Source: Symsagittifera roscoffensis | Taxonomy: Eukaryota; Xenacoelomorpha; Acoela; Convolutidae | Length of the DNA stretch: 64,000 nt | Assembly (NCBI RefSeq): GCF_963678635.1 | Contig: NC_087065.1 | Coordinates: 13,368,743 to 13,432,742, forward strand | Direction of reading: 5' to 3' | Part shown: piece by piece, positions 9,401-20,639 of the stretch | Layout: each line of letters begins with the position of its first letter | Position numbering within the stretch: the first letter of the stretch is position 1 | Position numbers and translations under genes: made by a program | Notes under the pieces: generated by a model | The model's input: only the letters and a program-made list of their open reading frames with translations | The model's database searches: none | Told to the model about the DNA's origin: nothing

Positions 9401-11975
9401 GTGTGGAGTGCAAAACTGATCTCATCTTTCTTTTCATGGCAAGAAATTCTACACTATCCGTGAGATGTCTTTGTTCACTATACTGTTGTGACTGCACTAG
9501 CTCGTGTAGTTTTGCCTCGTATTTAATTTTTTGATATCACAATAACTCGGACACTTATCAAACGGCACTACCAGAAGACCCTTGTCCGCCAAACACTTTT
9601 AGCTTTTTCGATTTTACTCTTTTAGCAAAAAAGTTTGCCGCCACTTTATTTTCATGTGATTTTTACCCGTTACTTAATACAACTTCAGTTCTGACAAAAC
9701 AAATATCAATGTCATCAAGGAAACGAATTTTTTTGATTTTATCACGGGCCAAAAATTTATCAGAATGCTAATTTGCAAGATGAAATGAAATTGAAATGAA
9801 TGAAATTGATTTTAAGTTCGGTTTAGATGCCTACATGAAGTTTTTTTGTCATTTTTCATGGCCTGTTTGTTCCAACGAGCTTTTATTCCCAACAAAACTA
9901 GAATTGTTTCGAAATTTCTTCAAATCGTTTTTTTTGCAAAAATTTGAATTCGTTATTTTCAAAATTTCAGTGGATACGGGTTCAGTGGATATTTTCAAAA
10001 ATTCTAACTTTCAATTTGAACGCTCCCAAAAAATTAGAACGATTAATTTTAATCGGCTCAACATGCGTCTACCGGAGTTTTACAGGCTAAGTATCGTTGC
10101 TCTGTGAATGAGAGCTTTTTAGTGATAGTATTTGTGTTTCTCGAAGTTTTGCCTAATTTTTTTTCAAAGAATAACGAAATATTTGTAGTGATTTCAGTCT
10201 CAAGTTTTGTTTGCTGGCATGCACTGCTTTAGTTGCGTTTTGTTGTAAATTTTGCGGAGCTTCGTTTTGTCTCTGTATAAAATAATAAAAATTGAAACCA
10301 TGCTAAAATCGCTAAATGAATTCGCATGACGAAATAACTTCTTAAATACCGAACACTTCTAAATACTTAAGCGACTACGCCAATTAGTTTTTACACATAA
10401 ACTTATGGCCATCGGAAAATTCGAAATTTTTGATTTTTCAAATTTTTTTTCAATTTTTCTATTCGAAAACTAACCCCTCAATTACAAAGTTGTAGGTTCA
10501 ACGGAGAAATCAGGAAGTGGGGAGCTGCCTTGCATTGGAAGGAAGCCATTCAAAAATGTTTTACCTTAACTAATGTCGTCCTCGGAGAACCAATTTTTTG
10601 ATTTTGAGCGTTTTGTCCCTAAATTTATGAAACTTTGTCTGAGATTTTGGGTTGAATCCAAAGAAGCAGTTGTAGGAATTGTAGGAAGCTTCTTTGCATG
10701 CACAACTACGTTCAAATTTTTTAATAGCAAAAATTCTGACCCTCGGAAGAATCAGTTTTTTGATTTTTGTAACCGTTTTTTTTAAATTTTGACTTATCCG
10801 GAACTTCCGTGTTTTTGGTTTCAATCGAATCAACAGATTAAGTGATTTTTTTCTGGATAGGTGGCTACGACCAATTTTCCAAACTTTATCTGATGTGTTG
10901 ACTTTTTTCTGGGATTTTTTCGATATATATACTGCCAAAACTGATATCATAGGTTTAATTGACACAACAGGTTGTTGGAAGCTTACCTTTATAATTTGCT
11001 GCGCCCAGATTTTTTTTGAAAGAATTTCTGGGCTTAAAGCGAATGAAATTAAACCGGATTTTTGGAATCTTCTCTACTTTACCGGCACGACCTGCTTTTA
11101 GCGGAAAAAAGGTTACAAATTTTGGAATGTTGAGTTTTGATCGTTTATGTTGAAAAAATTATCGAATTTTCCTATATGTTACACTCCCAAATTGTGTTAG
11201 AGACTGGTTATGGTTTTTGAAAGTTTATTATCCAAAATTCTGATTATTTTTACTCTTAGAGAAACAACATTGAACAGAAACAACAGAGAAACACTTTACG
11301 ACGAGGTCCAGTTTTTGACATAATGCATCTCTTTCCACATGAGTATAAAAACTCGAGAAATATCAAACGCATACCTCCATCTTTAGTTGGGCCCTAGGTG
11401 CCATTCATCGAAACATACAAAAATTGTGGTTCACCTTTTTTTCACCTGTAAAACTCGGTTTGATCTGTTCATTTTTCAGCATGCTTAGATTGGTTTGATT
11501 AAATAGTTAATTTGCTCTTGCGATAAACGTTGCAAGCGATGCAAACCGTGTACTTGTGTTTTTCCGTTAAAGAAACTTGTTCACAAAATTATACAGATCT
11601 TTGTTCGCTTCATACTAAATTCAAAATTAATCAACCACCCAGAGCATCTTGGATAGAGGTGACTCACCTGCTTGATACGTCAAAAGCTTGCGGCTCGATT
11701 GGGACTTGTTTTTTTTTCAAATTAGTAATTTTCTGCTTTTTGGCACAATCGTCCGTCTGTTTTTTTTGTCAGCTTAGTTTCCTTTAGCGCGGACTTTTAA
11801 TTGGAGAATCAGTTTACCTCTGAATTCTTGAATGCCATTTCTAAACCCTATTTGGTAGAGGCTATTACTCTAGCAAGATTTCTTGCGGAGTTTAAGTTTA
11901 TTATTTTTTTGTTGCAATTTTTTTGTTCCGTTAAATAATGCGCACTGATTTTTTTACGTTTAACATGATTGTTTT
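8838..11975. repeat. unit A of an old tandem duplication
   Basis: Unit A (5' half of P2 plus about 1.9 kb of flank) recurs as unit B from 11976. Shared landmarks: TTTAGACATTGAAGATGGA (8866; 12006), TTCTTTAAGGGAGACAGTTG, CGGCTCAACATGCGTCTACC (10054; 12900), AACTAATGTCGTCCTCGG, GATATATATACTGCCAAAAC and GCAAACCGTGTACTTGTG (11541; 14308). The short sequence AATTCGTTTTG lies at both the start of unit A and the A/B junction, which suggests a microhomology-driven join. Many substitutions separate the units, so the event is not recent. Open frames inside (10570-11101, 11530-11787) are mostly mirrored in unit B with frame changes, so I do not call genes. Confidence 0.75.
9790..10050 (-). repeat. 5' repeat of P2 (inverted copy of the P1 pseudo-LTR)
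   Basis: In reverse complement this matches 5402-5645: GATTTTAAGTTCGGTTTAGATG, CATGGCCTGTTTGTTCC, AGAATTGTTTCGAAATTTC, TTTCAGTGGATACGGG. It contains a short local duplication (TCAGTGGAT twice, about 9967-9990). The matching ends give P1 and P2 the same 5' boundary. The 103-codon plus-strand frame across it is a by-product of the repeat. Confidence 0.65.
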
Positions 11976-12730
11976 CAAAATTCGTTTTGTTCCTCAGGTC
12001 GCTCTTTAGACATTGAAGATGGACGCCATTTTAGATTGCTTAAATGTTTTACATTTACTTTGAGTCGTTTTCCTTCAACCTAAGTTGGCTGAAATGACAG
12101 CAAGAAAAACTCCAATAGCACACACCATTCCGGTTTTGTGTATATCACAGATAATTGCATTTAAAGTGTACTTTATTCAAAACCAAAATAAACAGTTTTT
12201 TCAGTATGTTGGGTTTCAATTCTGGAGGCATGGCTTGTACGCACATCATTTTAGTGCTATTTCCTTAGCTTCTTTAAGGGAGACAGTTGCACATATTTTC
12301 TGACATCGAGGGAATTCATCTTTTCATCCGATTTAAAAACAGTTTTATAAAGGACTTCCTTGGCCATCTGCATGTTTGTTTCAATGTTTACCCTAATTTT
12401 TTCAAAACTTTTGCCAATACTCTATTGAGATGGTGGCATGAGCTACCAGTCAGGGTAAAAGCAGGTCGAAGAGGCGTTCGCTTTTTGTGGAACTTCGCCA
12501 AACTACACAACCTGGCATGCTGCCCCATATTGACTTCAACCTAGTGTGGAGTGCAAAACTGATCTCATCGTTCTTTTCATGGCAAGAAATTATACACTAT
12601 CCGTGAGATATCTTTGTTCACTATACTGTTGTGACTGCACTAGCTCGTGTAGTTTTGCCTCGTATGTAATTTTTTCATAACACAATAACTTGGACACTTA
12701 TCAAACGGCACTACCAGAAGACCCTTGTCC
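11976..12730 (-). pseudogene. Penelope-like element P3: RT N-terminal fragment only
   Basis: This third PLE copy reads on the minus strand within unit B. The stretch complementary to 12240-12545 matches the RT N-terminal block of P1/P2 (the TPLRP to SLDV region) with substitutions and small indels. No catalytic box or GIY-YIG part is present, because the duplicated unit starts inside the P2 element. It is a by-product of the segmental duplication and not an independent insertion. Confidence 0.7.
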
Positions 12731-14745
12731 GCCAACTAGAATTGTTTCGAAATTTCTTCAAATTGTTTTTTTTTGCATAGCTTTAAAGTGCAAAAATTTG
12801 AATTAGGCATTTTGAAAATTTCAGTGGATGCGGGGTGTAAAAACTTCTAACTTTCAAAACTTGAACGCTCCGGAAAAAGTTAGAACGATTAATTTTAATC
12901 GGCTCAACATGCGTCTACCCGAGTTTTACAGGCTAAGTATCGCTGCTCGGTGAATAAGAGCTTTTTAGTGATAGTATTTGTGTTTCTCGAAGATTTGCCT
13001 GGTGTTTTTTGAAAGAATAACAAATTATCCGTCTTATCAGTCTCATGTTTTATTCGCTGGCATGCACTGCTTTACTTGCGTTTTGTTGTAAATTTTGCGA
13101 AGCTTCGTTTTGTCTCTGTATGAAATATTAAAAATTCAAACCATGCTGAAATCGTTGAATGAATTCGCAAGACGATATAACTTCTTAAATACCAAACACT
13201 TCTAAATACTTACGCGACTACGCCAATTAGTTTTTACAGTTTTTACACATAAATTTATGGCCATCGGAAATTCGAAATTTTTGATTTTTAAAATTTTTTT
13301 CAATTTTTTATTCGAAAACTAACCTCTCAATTACAAAGTTGTGGGTTCAACGGAGAAATCAGGACGTGTGGAGCTGCCTTGCATTGGAAGCCATTCAAAA
13401 AAATTTTACACTAACTAATGTCGTCCTCGGTAAACCAATTTTTTGATTTTGAACGTTTTGTCCCTGAAATGTATGAAACTCTGTATGAGATTATGTGTTG
13501 AATCCAAAGAAGCAGTTGTAGCAAGCTTCTTTGCATGCACAACTCCTTCCGTGTTTTGGTTTTAATCGAATCAACAGTTAAAGTGATTCTTTTCTGCATA
13601 AGTGGCTACGACCAATTTTCTAAATTTTATCTTATGTGTTGACCGTTTTCTGGGATTCTCTCGATATATATACTGCCAAAACTGATATCATAGGTTTAAT
13701 TGACACAGCAGGTTGTTTGAAGCTTACCTTTATAATTTGCTGCGCCCAAAATTTTTTGATAGAAATTCTGGGCTTTGCGCAAATGAAAGTTTTGAAAATT
13801 GAACTGTTTCAGAGAAAGATTTTTCCGCTGTGCTCGAAAATTACTGTGCCAATTCTCAGGTTTAATTTTTAATTGTTAGAACCGGATTTTGGAGTCTTCT
13901 CTACTTTACCGGCACGACCTGCTTTTAGCGGAAAAAAGGTTACAAATTTTGGAATGTCGAGTTTTGATCGTTTATGTTGAAAACGCTATAGAATTTTCCT
14001 GAGAGTTTATTATCCAAAATTCGGATTATTTTTTTCTTAGAGAAACAAAAACACTTTAGGACGAGGTCCAGTTTTTGAAGTTATGCATCTCGTTCCATAT
14101 GAGTATAAAAATTCGAGAAATATCAAACGCATACCTCCATCTTTAGCGGGGCCCTAGGTGTCATTCATCGAAACATACAAAAGTTGTGGTTCCTCATTTT
14201 TTCACCTGTAAAACTCGGTTTGATCCATTCATTTTTCAGCGCGCTTAGATTGATTTGATTAAATAGTTAATTTGCTCTTGCGATGAACGTTGCAAACGTT
14301 GAGCGTTGCAAACCGTGTACTTGTGTTTTTCCGTTAAAAAAACTTGTTCACAAAATTATACAGATCTTTGTTCGCTTCATACTAAATTCAAAATTAATCA
14401 ACCACCCAGAGCATCTTGGATAGAGGTGACTCACCTGCTTGATACGTCAAAAGCTTGCGGCTCGATTGGGACTTGTTTTTTTTCAAATTAGTAATTTTCT
14501 GCTTTTTGGCACAATCGTCCGTCTGTTTTTTTTGTCAGCTTAGTTTCCTTTAGCGCGGACTTTTAATTGGAGAATCAGTTTATCTCTGAGTTCTTGAATG
14601 CCATTTCTAAAACCCAATTGGTAGAGGTAATTACTTTAGCGAGACTTCTTGCGGAGTTAAATTTTTTTCTTACAATTTATTTGCTTCGTTGAAAATGCGC
14701 ACTGATTTTTCACGTATGCCATGATTGTACTCGCGATTAGCAAAC
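11976..14745. repeat. unit B of the old tandem duplication
   Basis: Unit B follows unit A directly in the same orientation. It lacks about 300 bases that unit A has around 9595-9890: after CCCTTGTCCGCCAA the sequence jumps straight to CTAGAATTGTTTCG. Other internal indels include loss of most of a block near 10690-10800. Homology fades after the ATGCGCACTGATTTTT landmark (11938; 14694). Confidence 0.72.
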
Positions 14746-15400
14746 ATTTTAATTAGGAAGATAAGCTTTTTTTGTAAACAACTTTTCCAACAAAATCTCT
14801 GAGCCAGGTCTAAATATGCATTATTGTCAACCAACAGAAAAATTTTAAGCGAGTTTGCAAGTCAAATACGCGCAATCTATTCGAAATTTTTTAAAGATAG
14901 TTTGAAATTTACCAACTCCGGTTCGGTATAATTTTGTTTTTTTTTGTTTACTCGACTTTGAGTATTTTGGTTTCTTCCTAATTGGCTTAGTGGCATCATA
15001 TTGCATCACTGGGTGGGCGAAACAATAGAACCAAAACATGGAGAGAATAACTGTTTGTTTTTCATTCACAGAAAAATAATTATTTTATGGGAAAAGCTAT
15101 GATTGATAATTTGCACTACTTAGAAAACTGTTGTTTGAATTCTAACGGCGGGGTAAAAAGGTACTATTTGAATCGCGTTTGCCTTTTTTCAAAATGAAAA
15201 CATCTAAAAACCAGCGCCACTCTGATTTGTTGCAGCTGTTGGTGAATTTTTCTATGCATTGCAAATTGGATAACGCGTCCACATCTTTATGCATTTTGTG
15301 AGCAGCTAAATTTCCATAAATAATTTTTTTGATATCACTTGTGCAGGGAATGAAGCCGTATTTTTCGATAGCTGTATGTTATTGTTTTTAAGGGTCATGA
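14746..15400. other. AT-rich stretch, no gene recognised
   Basis: A 74-codon minus-strand frame (14845-15069) is present but shows no domain, and I do not call it. No repeat boundary was identified. Confidence 0.35.
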
Positions 15401-15960
15401 ATCTAGTGAGTATTCTTGTATAGGTCTCGGAGATTTTTCTGTTCGTTTTTTGTACAGAAAAAAATCAAAATTTGTTCACGCTCAAACTAATTTTTTTGCA
15501 GTTTGACTTCTGATTTCTTTTTAAGTTCCATTCATTTCATTTGATAAAGAAAGGCTAATTTCACTATCGAACAGCTATAGTGTAAAGATCACGAAAAACG
15601 TGATCGACTTCAGCTTCGAAAATGGGCTATACTTTTCAAACTTCCCTGCGAAAAAATATTAGCTATGAATCCAGCTTTCTCAATTTGGGTAGTTTTATCA
15701 AAAAAAAAACACCAAACATAATTTGTTCTTGAAATTTGAATGTAGCCTTAAAGTCATATTTTTTTTTTTTTAAAATCGAAAGTTGAATGTCATCCAAAAA
15801 CTGTCAGTGATTTTTTTGTTTTCTTGCATTCATGACTCTTTTTCAATTGTCTGTTGTTTATGCTTCTTATCTAGGAGTTTTTTTCTCCATCACAAAAGGT
15901 AGTCATCAATAGATTCAAACAAATTTAGATAAATTGTTTCTAATTTCCATAAGTTTTAGA
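15400..15960 (+). repeat. dispersed repeat, family R1, copy 1
   Basis: This matches about 37440-37900 in the same orientation, and the core recurs inverted at about 53740-53970. Shared landmarks are TTTGTTCACGCTCA, a GTGTAAAG..CAC.AAAAACG stretch, GTGATCGACTTC, CCAGTTTTCTCAA-like sequence and a CTTTTTCAATTGTCTGTTG end. It has no coding potential. The copies are well diverged. Confidence 0.6.
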
Positions 15961-15965
15961 CTGAA

Positions 15966-16103
15966 CTTTACAAAAAAAATTATAGTTTATTGTTTATGAA
16001 CCTCAAAGTTTGTCGAAGAGTAGTCCATATAGATAGTTAAAATTAGGTAAATTTTATCAAATTATCAAAAAAGGTTATCGAGTTTGCAGCCCTTCAATTT
16101 GGT
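15966..16103 (+). repeat. left member of a 140-bp direct repeat pair
   Basis: The repeat carries GATAGTTAAAATTAGGTAAA, TTTTATCAAATTAT and GGTTATCGAGTTTGCAGCCC and is repeated at 16872-17010 in the same orientation. The two enclose about 770 bp that include a partial copy of the unit A/B repeat. The geometry resembles long terminal or pseudo-LTR repeats of a decayed small element. Confidence 0.6.
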
Positions 16104-16129
16104 TTAAATTATGCAAGGAGGTGTACTGA

Positions 16130-16860
16130 AAAATAAGAAGGACGTGGGAAGCTCCCTTGCATTAGAGGCCACTCATAAATGTTTTACATAAACAAATGTC
16201 GTCCTCGGAAATGTCATTTTTCGATTTTGAGTGTTTTGTCCCTAAGTTTTATGTATTTATGTCTCAGACTTTGGGTTCAATCCAAAAAACCGGTTGAAGG
16301 AAGCTCCTTTGCATACGCAACTACAACCAACTTTTTGACCCAAAAATTTTAGGCCCTCGGATATCAATTTTTTGATTTTTTAACTGGTCTTTGAAAATTT
16401 TGACTAATCTCAAACTGCGCGCAAAACCCTAAATTTTGGGTTCAATCGAATCAACAGGTAATGTGAATCTCTTCTGCATAAGCGGCTACGACCAATTTTT
16501 AAATTTTTCTGATATGTTGACGGTTTTCTGGACTTTTTTCGATATCTATGCTGCCAAAACTGATATCAAAGGTTTAGTTGACACAACAGGCTGGCCTTTA
16601 AAGTTTGTTGTGCCCAATTTCTCTTAGAAATAAATTGTGTGTTTTAAGCGAGTGAAAATTTTGAAACTTGAACTGTTTGGTTGGAAGTTTTTTTTACTGT
16701 GCTCTAAAATTACCGTGCCAAATCTCAGGTTTAGTTTTCAATCGTGAAACTGGATTTTGGGAATCTTCTCTAATTTACCGGCCACGGCCTGATTTTAAGG
16801 GAAAAAAGGATACAAATTTTGGAATGTCAAGTTTTTGAATTTTGACCGTTTTTCAAAAAA
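16130..16860. repeat. third, partial copy of the unit A/B repeat
   Basis: The landmarks match 10510-11150 and 13370-13990: ACAAATGTCGTCCTCGG, GGTTCAATCGAATCAACAG, GCGGCTACGACCAATTTT, CTGCCAAAACTGATATCA and TTACCGGCCACGGCCTG. This copy is the most diverged and does not reach the PLE piece. Confidence 0.65.
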
Positions 16861-16871
16861 AAATTATCGAA

Positions 16872-17010
16872 TTTTACAAAAAAAGTTTTTTTATTTTTTG
16901 TTTAGGAACCTGGCTCAAAATTTGTCTAAGAGTATCCGTATCGATAGTTAAAATTAGGTAAATTTTTATCAAATTATAAAAAAAGGTTATCGAGTTTGCA
17001 GCCCTTGGAT
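16872..17010 (+). repeat. right member of the 140-bp direct repeat pair
   Basis: Direct partner of 15966-16103, with the same GATAGTTAAAATTAGGTAAA and GGTTATCGAGTTTGCAGCCC landmarks. Confidence 0.6.
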
Positions 17011-17179
17011 TATGTGAGGAGACTCGGTGTTTTGAAAAATCTGAAAAAAAAATAATTAACGCTTTTCCAATCTTTTTGTACCCATTTTTTGTGTTGATGT
17101 TTTTCTAAGGGAATGTAGGTCTAAGGGTCTTCTAAGGGTCCGAGCGCTTGGAGCTACTAGCACAGCAATCGGTTTTTGT

Positions 17180-17345
17180 TTAAATTTAAGAGAGTTTACC
17201 TTGAGTCGATCGAACTGAGATAGTAAGTATTCCTCTACATAACTCCACACTTCGGGTAGTCTGTTACTCTCGTAAATTGGCGAGTTCAAAAATTGCAAGA
17301 CTATCTGAAGACACCCAAATATTCGCAGTTCTTCAGCTCCTCTGC
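17180..17345 (-). CDS. possible internal exon of an unrecognised gene
   Basis: Minus-strand coding-like stretch with balanced codon use in an otherwise stop-rich area. The translation includes EELRIFGCLQIVLQFLNSP and LPEVWSYVEEYLLSQFDRLK, a helical pattern with regular leucines. It ends exactly at a good splice-donor match (CTCAAG followed by GTAAAC), and an AG acceptor (GACTGAAAG or GTAGCAG) lies just upstream. No domain is recognised, and no partner exon could be identified nearby. It could be a pseudo-exon. The wider open frame runs 17056-17358. Confidence 0.35.
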
Positions 17346-17359
17346 TACTTTCAGTCAAA

Positions 17360-18900
17360 AATCATTTCTTTTGCGCAATTTTAGTTGAATTGAGGTGTCT
17401 ATCAGAGAGAATCGAAGACGGAACCTTTTTCTAATTTTCTTTGACTAAGAGTATAATTTTCATCAGAGGAGAGTCTGCGTTCAGTTCTCCCTGTGCGTTT
17501 TGCACAATTTAAAAATTTTGCATTTTTTAGAAAGTATTTGTAATATTTGAATGTGAATTGTTTCGCGGCTTCTTCTGGAGAAAAATGACAAACTGATTTG
17601 CGTTGGGATTCAGGGGTGATGTTGTAGTTGTTTCTGGAATTTATGCTCTTACTTGAGCCTGTGTTCCGCAGCTGTAAAAAAACTTAAAAAATTTGGACAG
17701 GCTTCTTAAAGGAGGGCGCTTTTTGGTTCTGTTAGCCAGACTTGCCTGTAAAGAAGATAATAGATGTAGTAAATTAAAATTGATTATGGAGATTGTATTC
17801 AGCGTAATAACGAAATTGACTTCAATGGCAATTCTTTATTTAATCAAATGTAACGGGACTGTTCATGACTCGCCTAGGATCTTGTTCCCGGTCGAAATTT
17901 AATCAATTTCGACTGCTTTTGGGACAACTATCGAACTCATGAGCCGAGTTGAGAACCGGAGTCTGTTGCATGAAGTTAAACTGCAGTTCGCTGGTAAAAT
18001 GTGTTCATGGTTTCTGGCCGAGAAGCTTCTCTGACACCTGGGCTGGTGTCTTGATTCAGCTAGTTTCGAAGTTTGTTTCTAGTGGATCAAAAAAAAAACA
18101 TTTGACTTCAACGTCTGACAATCGTTTCTTTCGTTCGAAAGAATGCTTTAGTTGCACCAAATTTATAGTGCACTCATCGTGGTAATCGTCGAAAGCGTTT
18201 CCAGACCTTGGGAGTCCTGGAAGTCTTTGGAAAAGCTTTCCTTCCATTACAGAATCATAGCTTTAGAGTTTTCCTTTACGTGCTTTTCTAAATCTGAAGG
18301 AGGTTTTTCCACGATGAGTTGGATTTTGTGCTAGTCGAGAAAAAACGTTTAGCGGACGATATAAATTGAATCGAAAGCGTTAACTTGTCAGTGAAAAACG
18401 AGTATTGCTGTAATAGAATATCTTTGAAAAATGGGTCGTCTTGTTTGCGATTAGGTACCAGGCATTGTTCAACTACCAGTTCAAAGGTACCACTTTTTAC
18501 TGAATAGTATTTCTTATCGCCCTCTGAGAACTCCTAAAAATAAAAAACGTATGCTATGCTATGCGCTACTTTCTTGGAAGAGCCTTTCATTTTTTTGATA
18601 ATTAGTTCAAGCGTAATAGCGGTGTTTTGATCCTTTAATCGCAAATTAATTTTCCTAAGAGTAATGAACGAGCTGAACGCTTAATTTGTAGTCCATGAAG
18701 AAGATAGTTAATTTCAAAACTTTGATATGTCAGAATCGAAATTTGTCCCAAAACTATTTTTTATGACAATTAAAGAATAGAAAAACTATAAAATCGTTTT
18801 AACGATTACGCAATGTTTTATTTGATTACAGTTGTTCAAATTTAATTGGTCAGAAAATCATCTGTAAAACTTTTTTGAGACTTTTTTCTAGATTTTTGAT
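17360..18900. other. mixed sequence with faint minus-strand coding character
   Basis: Short minus-strand pieces around 17690-18250 have fairly balanced codon use, but they are interrupted by stops every few dozen codons and match no motif I recognise. This may be an old transposon or pseudogene. Nothing firmer can be said. Confidence 0.25.
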
Positions 18901-18932
18901 CGTACTGTAAATTTTGTTAAAAAACTTTAGTC

Positions 18933-18963
18933 CTGATGATGCACAACATGTGCGAAAACGTTT
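18933..18963 (+). ncRNA. hammerhead-ribozyme-like motif
   Basis: The sequence contains CTGATGA (18933-18939), one T, a 5-bp stem GCACA/TGTGC with a 3-base loop, GAAA (18954-18957), then ACGT and TT. This is the order of a hammerhead core: CUGAUGA, stem II, GAAA, short stem III, UH cleavage site. Minimal type I hammerheads are known from PLEs and other retroelements, and PLE remnants are present in this window. Stem I pairing next to the core is weak by eye (two pairs, then a mismatch), so activity is uncertain. Degraded relatives lie at 2829-2850 (+) and about 5045-5065 (-). Confidence 0.45.
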
Positions 18964-18969
18964 GAGTTA

Positions 18970-20630
18970 ACATTTTGAAGTTTATATTTATTCAAATAAT
19001 TTTTTTGAATTCAAGAACACCTAAACCAAGGCTCGGACTCACTATCCACAATTTACGAGTTCACTTCTAAGAGCAGTATTATGATTTTTTTGTTGAAATT
19101 ACTCATACTTTTGTTCAGCAGACAGATATAATTTATCCATCGGTGACCGACCGACCATTTCCTAACTCCCAGCTCCTTATAACATATAAATGACATCAGT
19201 TGCTGTTTAGATTCAATTCAGAGCCCAGAAATTTTTAGAAATTAGTTTTGAGAGCTCAATTAGGGACCCTTCGTGATTGTAGATCTTTGTTGAGAAAGCA
19301 TCTTCTTCTCCATTGGGATATGCTTTTTTTTGTAAAACCTAGACTTCCCGATGCGTGGATATGGGCTAATAACAATTGTATTAGCACATTCTATACGTTT
19401 CGGTAAGCTTCAGTTTCTCTCAAAATTGCTCAAGTATTTTCTCCAATTTTTGTGTTCTTAATTTTGTTCTCGTCTTATTTCTGAAGAGCAAAACTGTTGT
19501 TCTGATTTTTTTTGCGTTATCTCAAATGTTGTAAGAAAAAGTATTGTTACGCGCTAAGTCACGTCGTTAGCAACATTAGAACTTCAATATTCTTTTTATG
19601 CTTCCCATGTCTCAACTCCTTCGATACATAACGTTCCTCAAACCTAATGTTCACCTATGGTATGTTTCACTACAGAAAAAACCACGTTGCATTCTGTTTA
19701 AAAAAACTCATAGTGTTCGACAGCTAATGCATGTCTCCTTGTCTTCTCTCCAACCAGTTTATCATCAAAATTTTACCGCGCCATCAGACAAAATTTATAG
19801 AATTCGTTAAAGAATTTTATCTACACCACATCAACTCACTAATTTCTACATTTGGTATCAAATCACATCGCTATAACCTCACAAAAGTTTCATTAATCTC
19901 ACATGAAAGATGTTGCTTATAAAAAAATGTTTTTTGACTTCTAGTGGCTATTTCAAATTTTCCTCCCAAACGAAAATTAAATTTCCCTTCTTCTCTCGGA
20001 ATCGTTTTGATCCTTCTGATTCTTCCTATTAAGAATTTCTCTGGTCTCTGGCGAGAGAGAGCAATTAATTAGTCAACAGTTCCCTTAACTGATAAGAAAA
20101 CATATTTGATGGACTTTTTTAGTATTGTTTTTCTATTCAGAACTTCAAAAATTATTAAGTGTCAATGAAGAAACAAACCAAATTGTAACGAAGATTCAAC
20201 GTTGCAGTCGATCCTGAGCTCATATCATTATTTAATTATTTTCCATTTTCCTCAAGATATTTTTTTAGTTTTGTTAAATTTTTTGCTCTGATGAGGTTCT
20301 GACACACAAACAATGATTTGAAATTTTTTTATCTTCTACTTGTGTTTTCTGTTTCCATTTTTGCTGTTTCATCGTTTAGAAATTTGAAGTCTTCAAAATT
20401 TTTCCTCGTAGTCGTGCGGTTTCAGGTTTCTTAAAAAAACTATTCAATTCTTCTCTGCGACATCTTTTCAGCACTCTCAGTTTCGATGTTTTGCAGCACG
20501 GCAGTTGCAATTGAAACGCTGTTAGAGACATTCCTACAATTTTTTTTTGCTCCGCAAACCTATTTTTTCAACAAGGCAGTAGATCCACTTAGTTTTTTCA
20601 AGTTTTGCAAAAAAAAACAGAAGGCATAAG
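18970..20630. other. AT-rich intergenic sequence, nothing recognised
   Basis: No supported gene, repeat boundary or motif. Open frames here are short and low in coding character. Confidence 0.4.
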
Positions 20631-20639
20631 GTTCTATTT

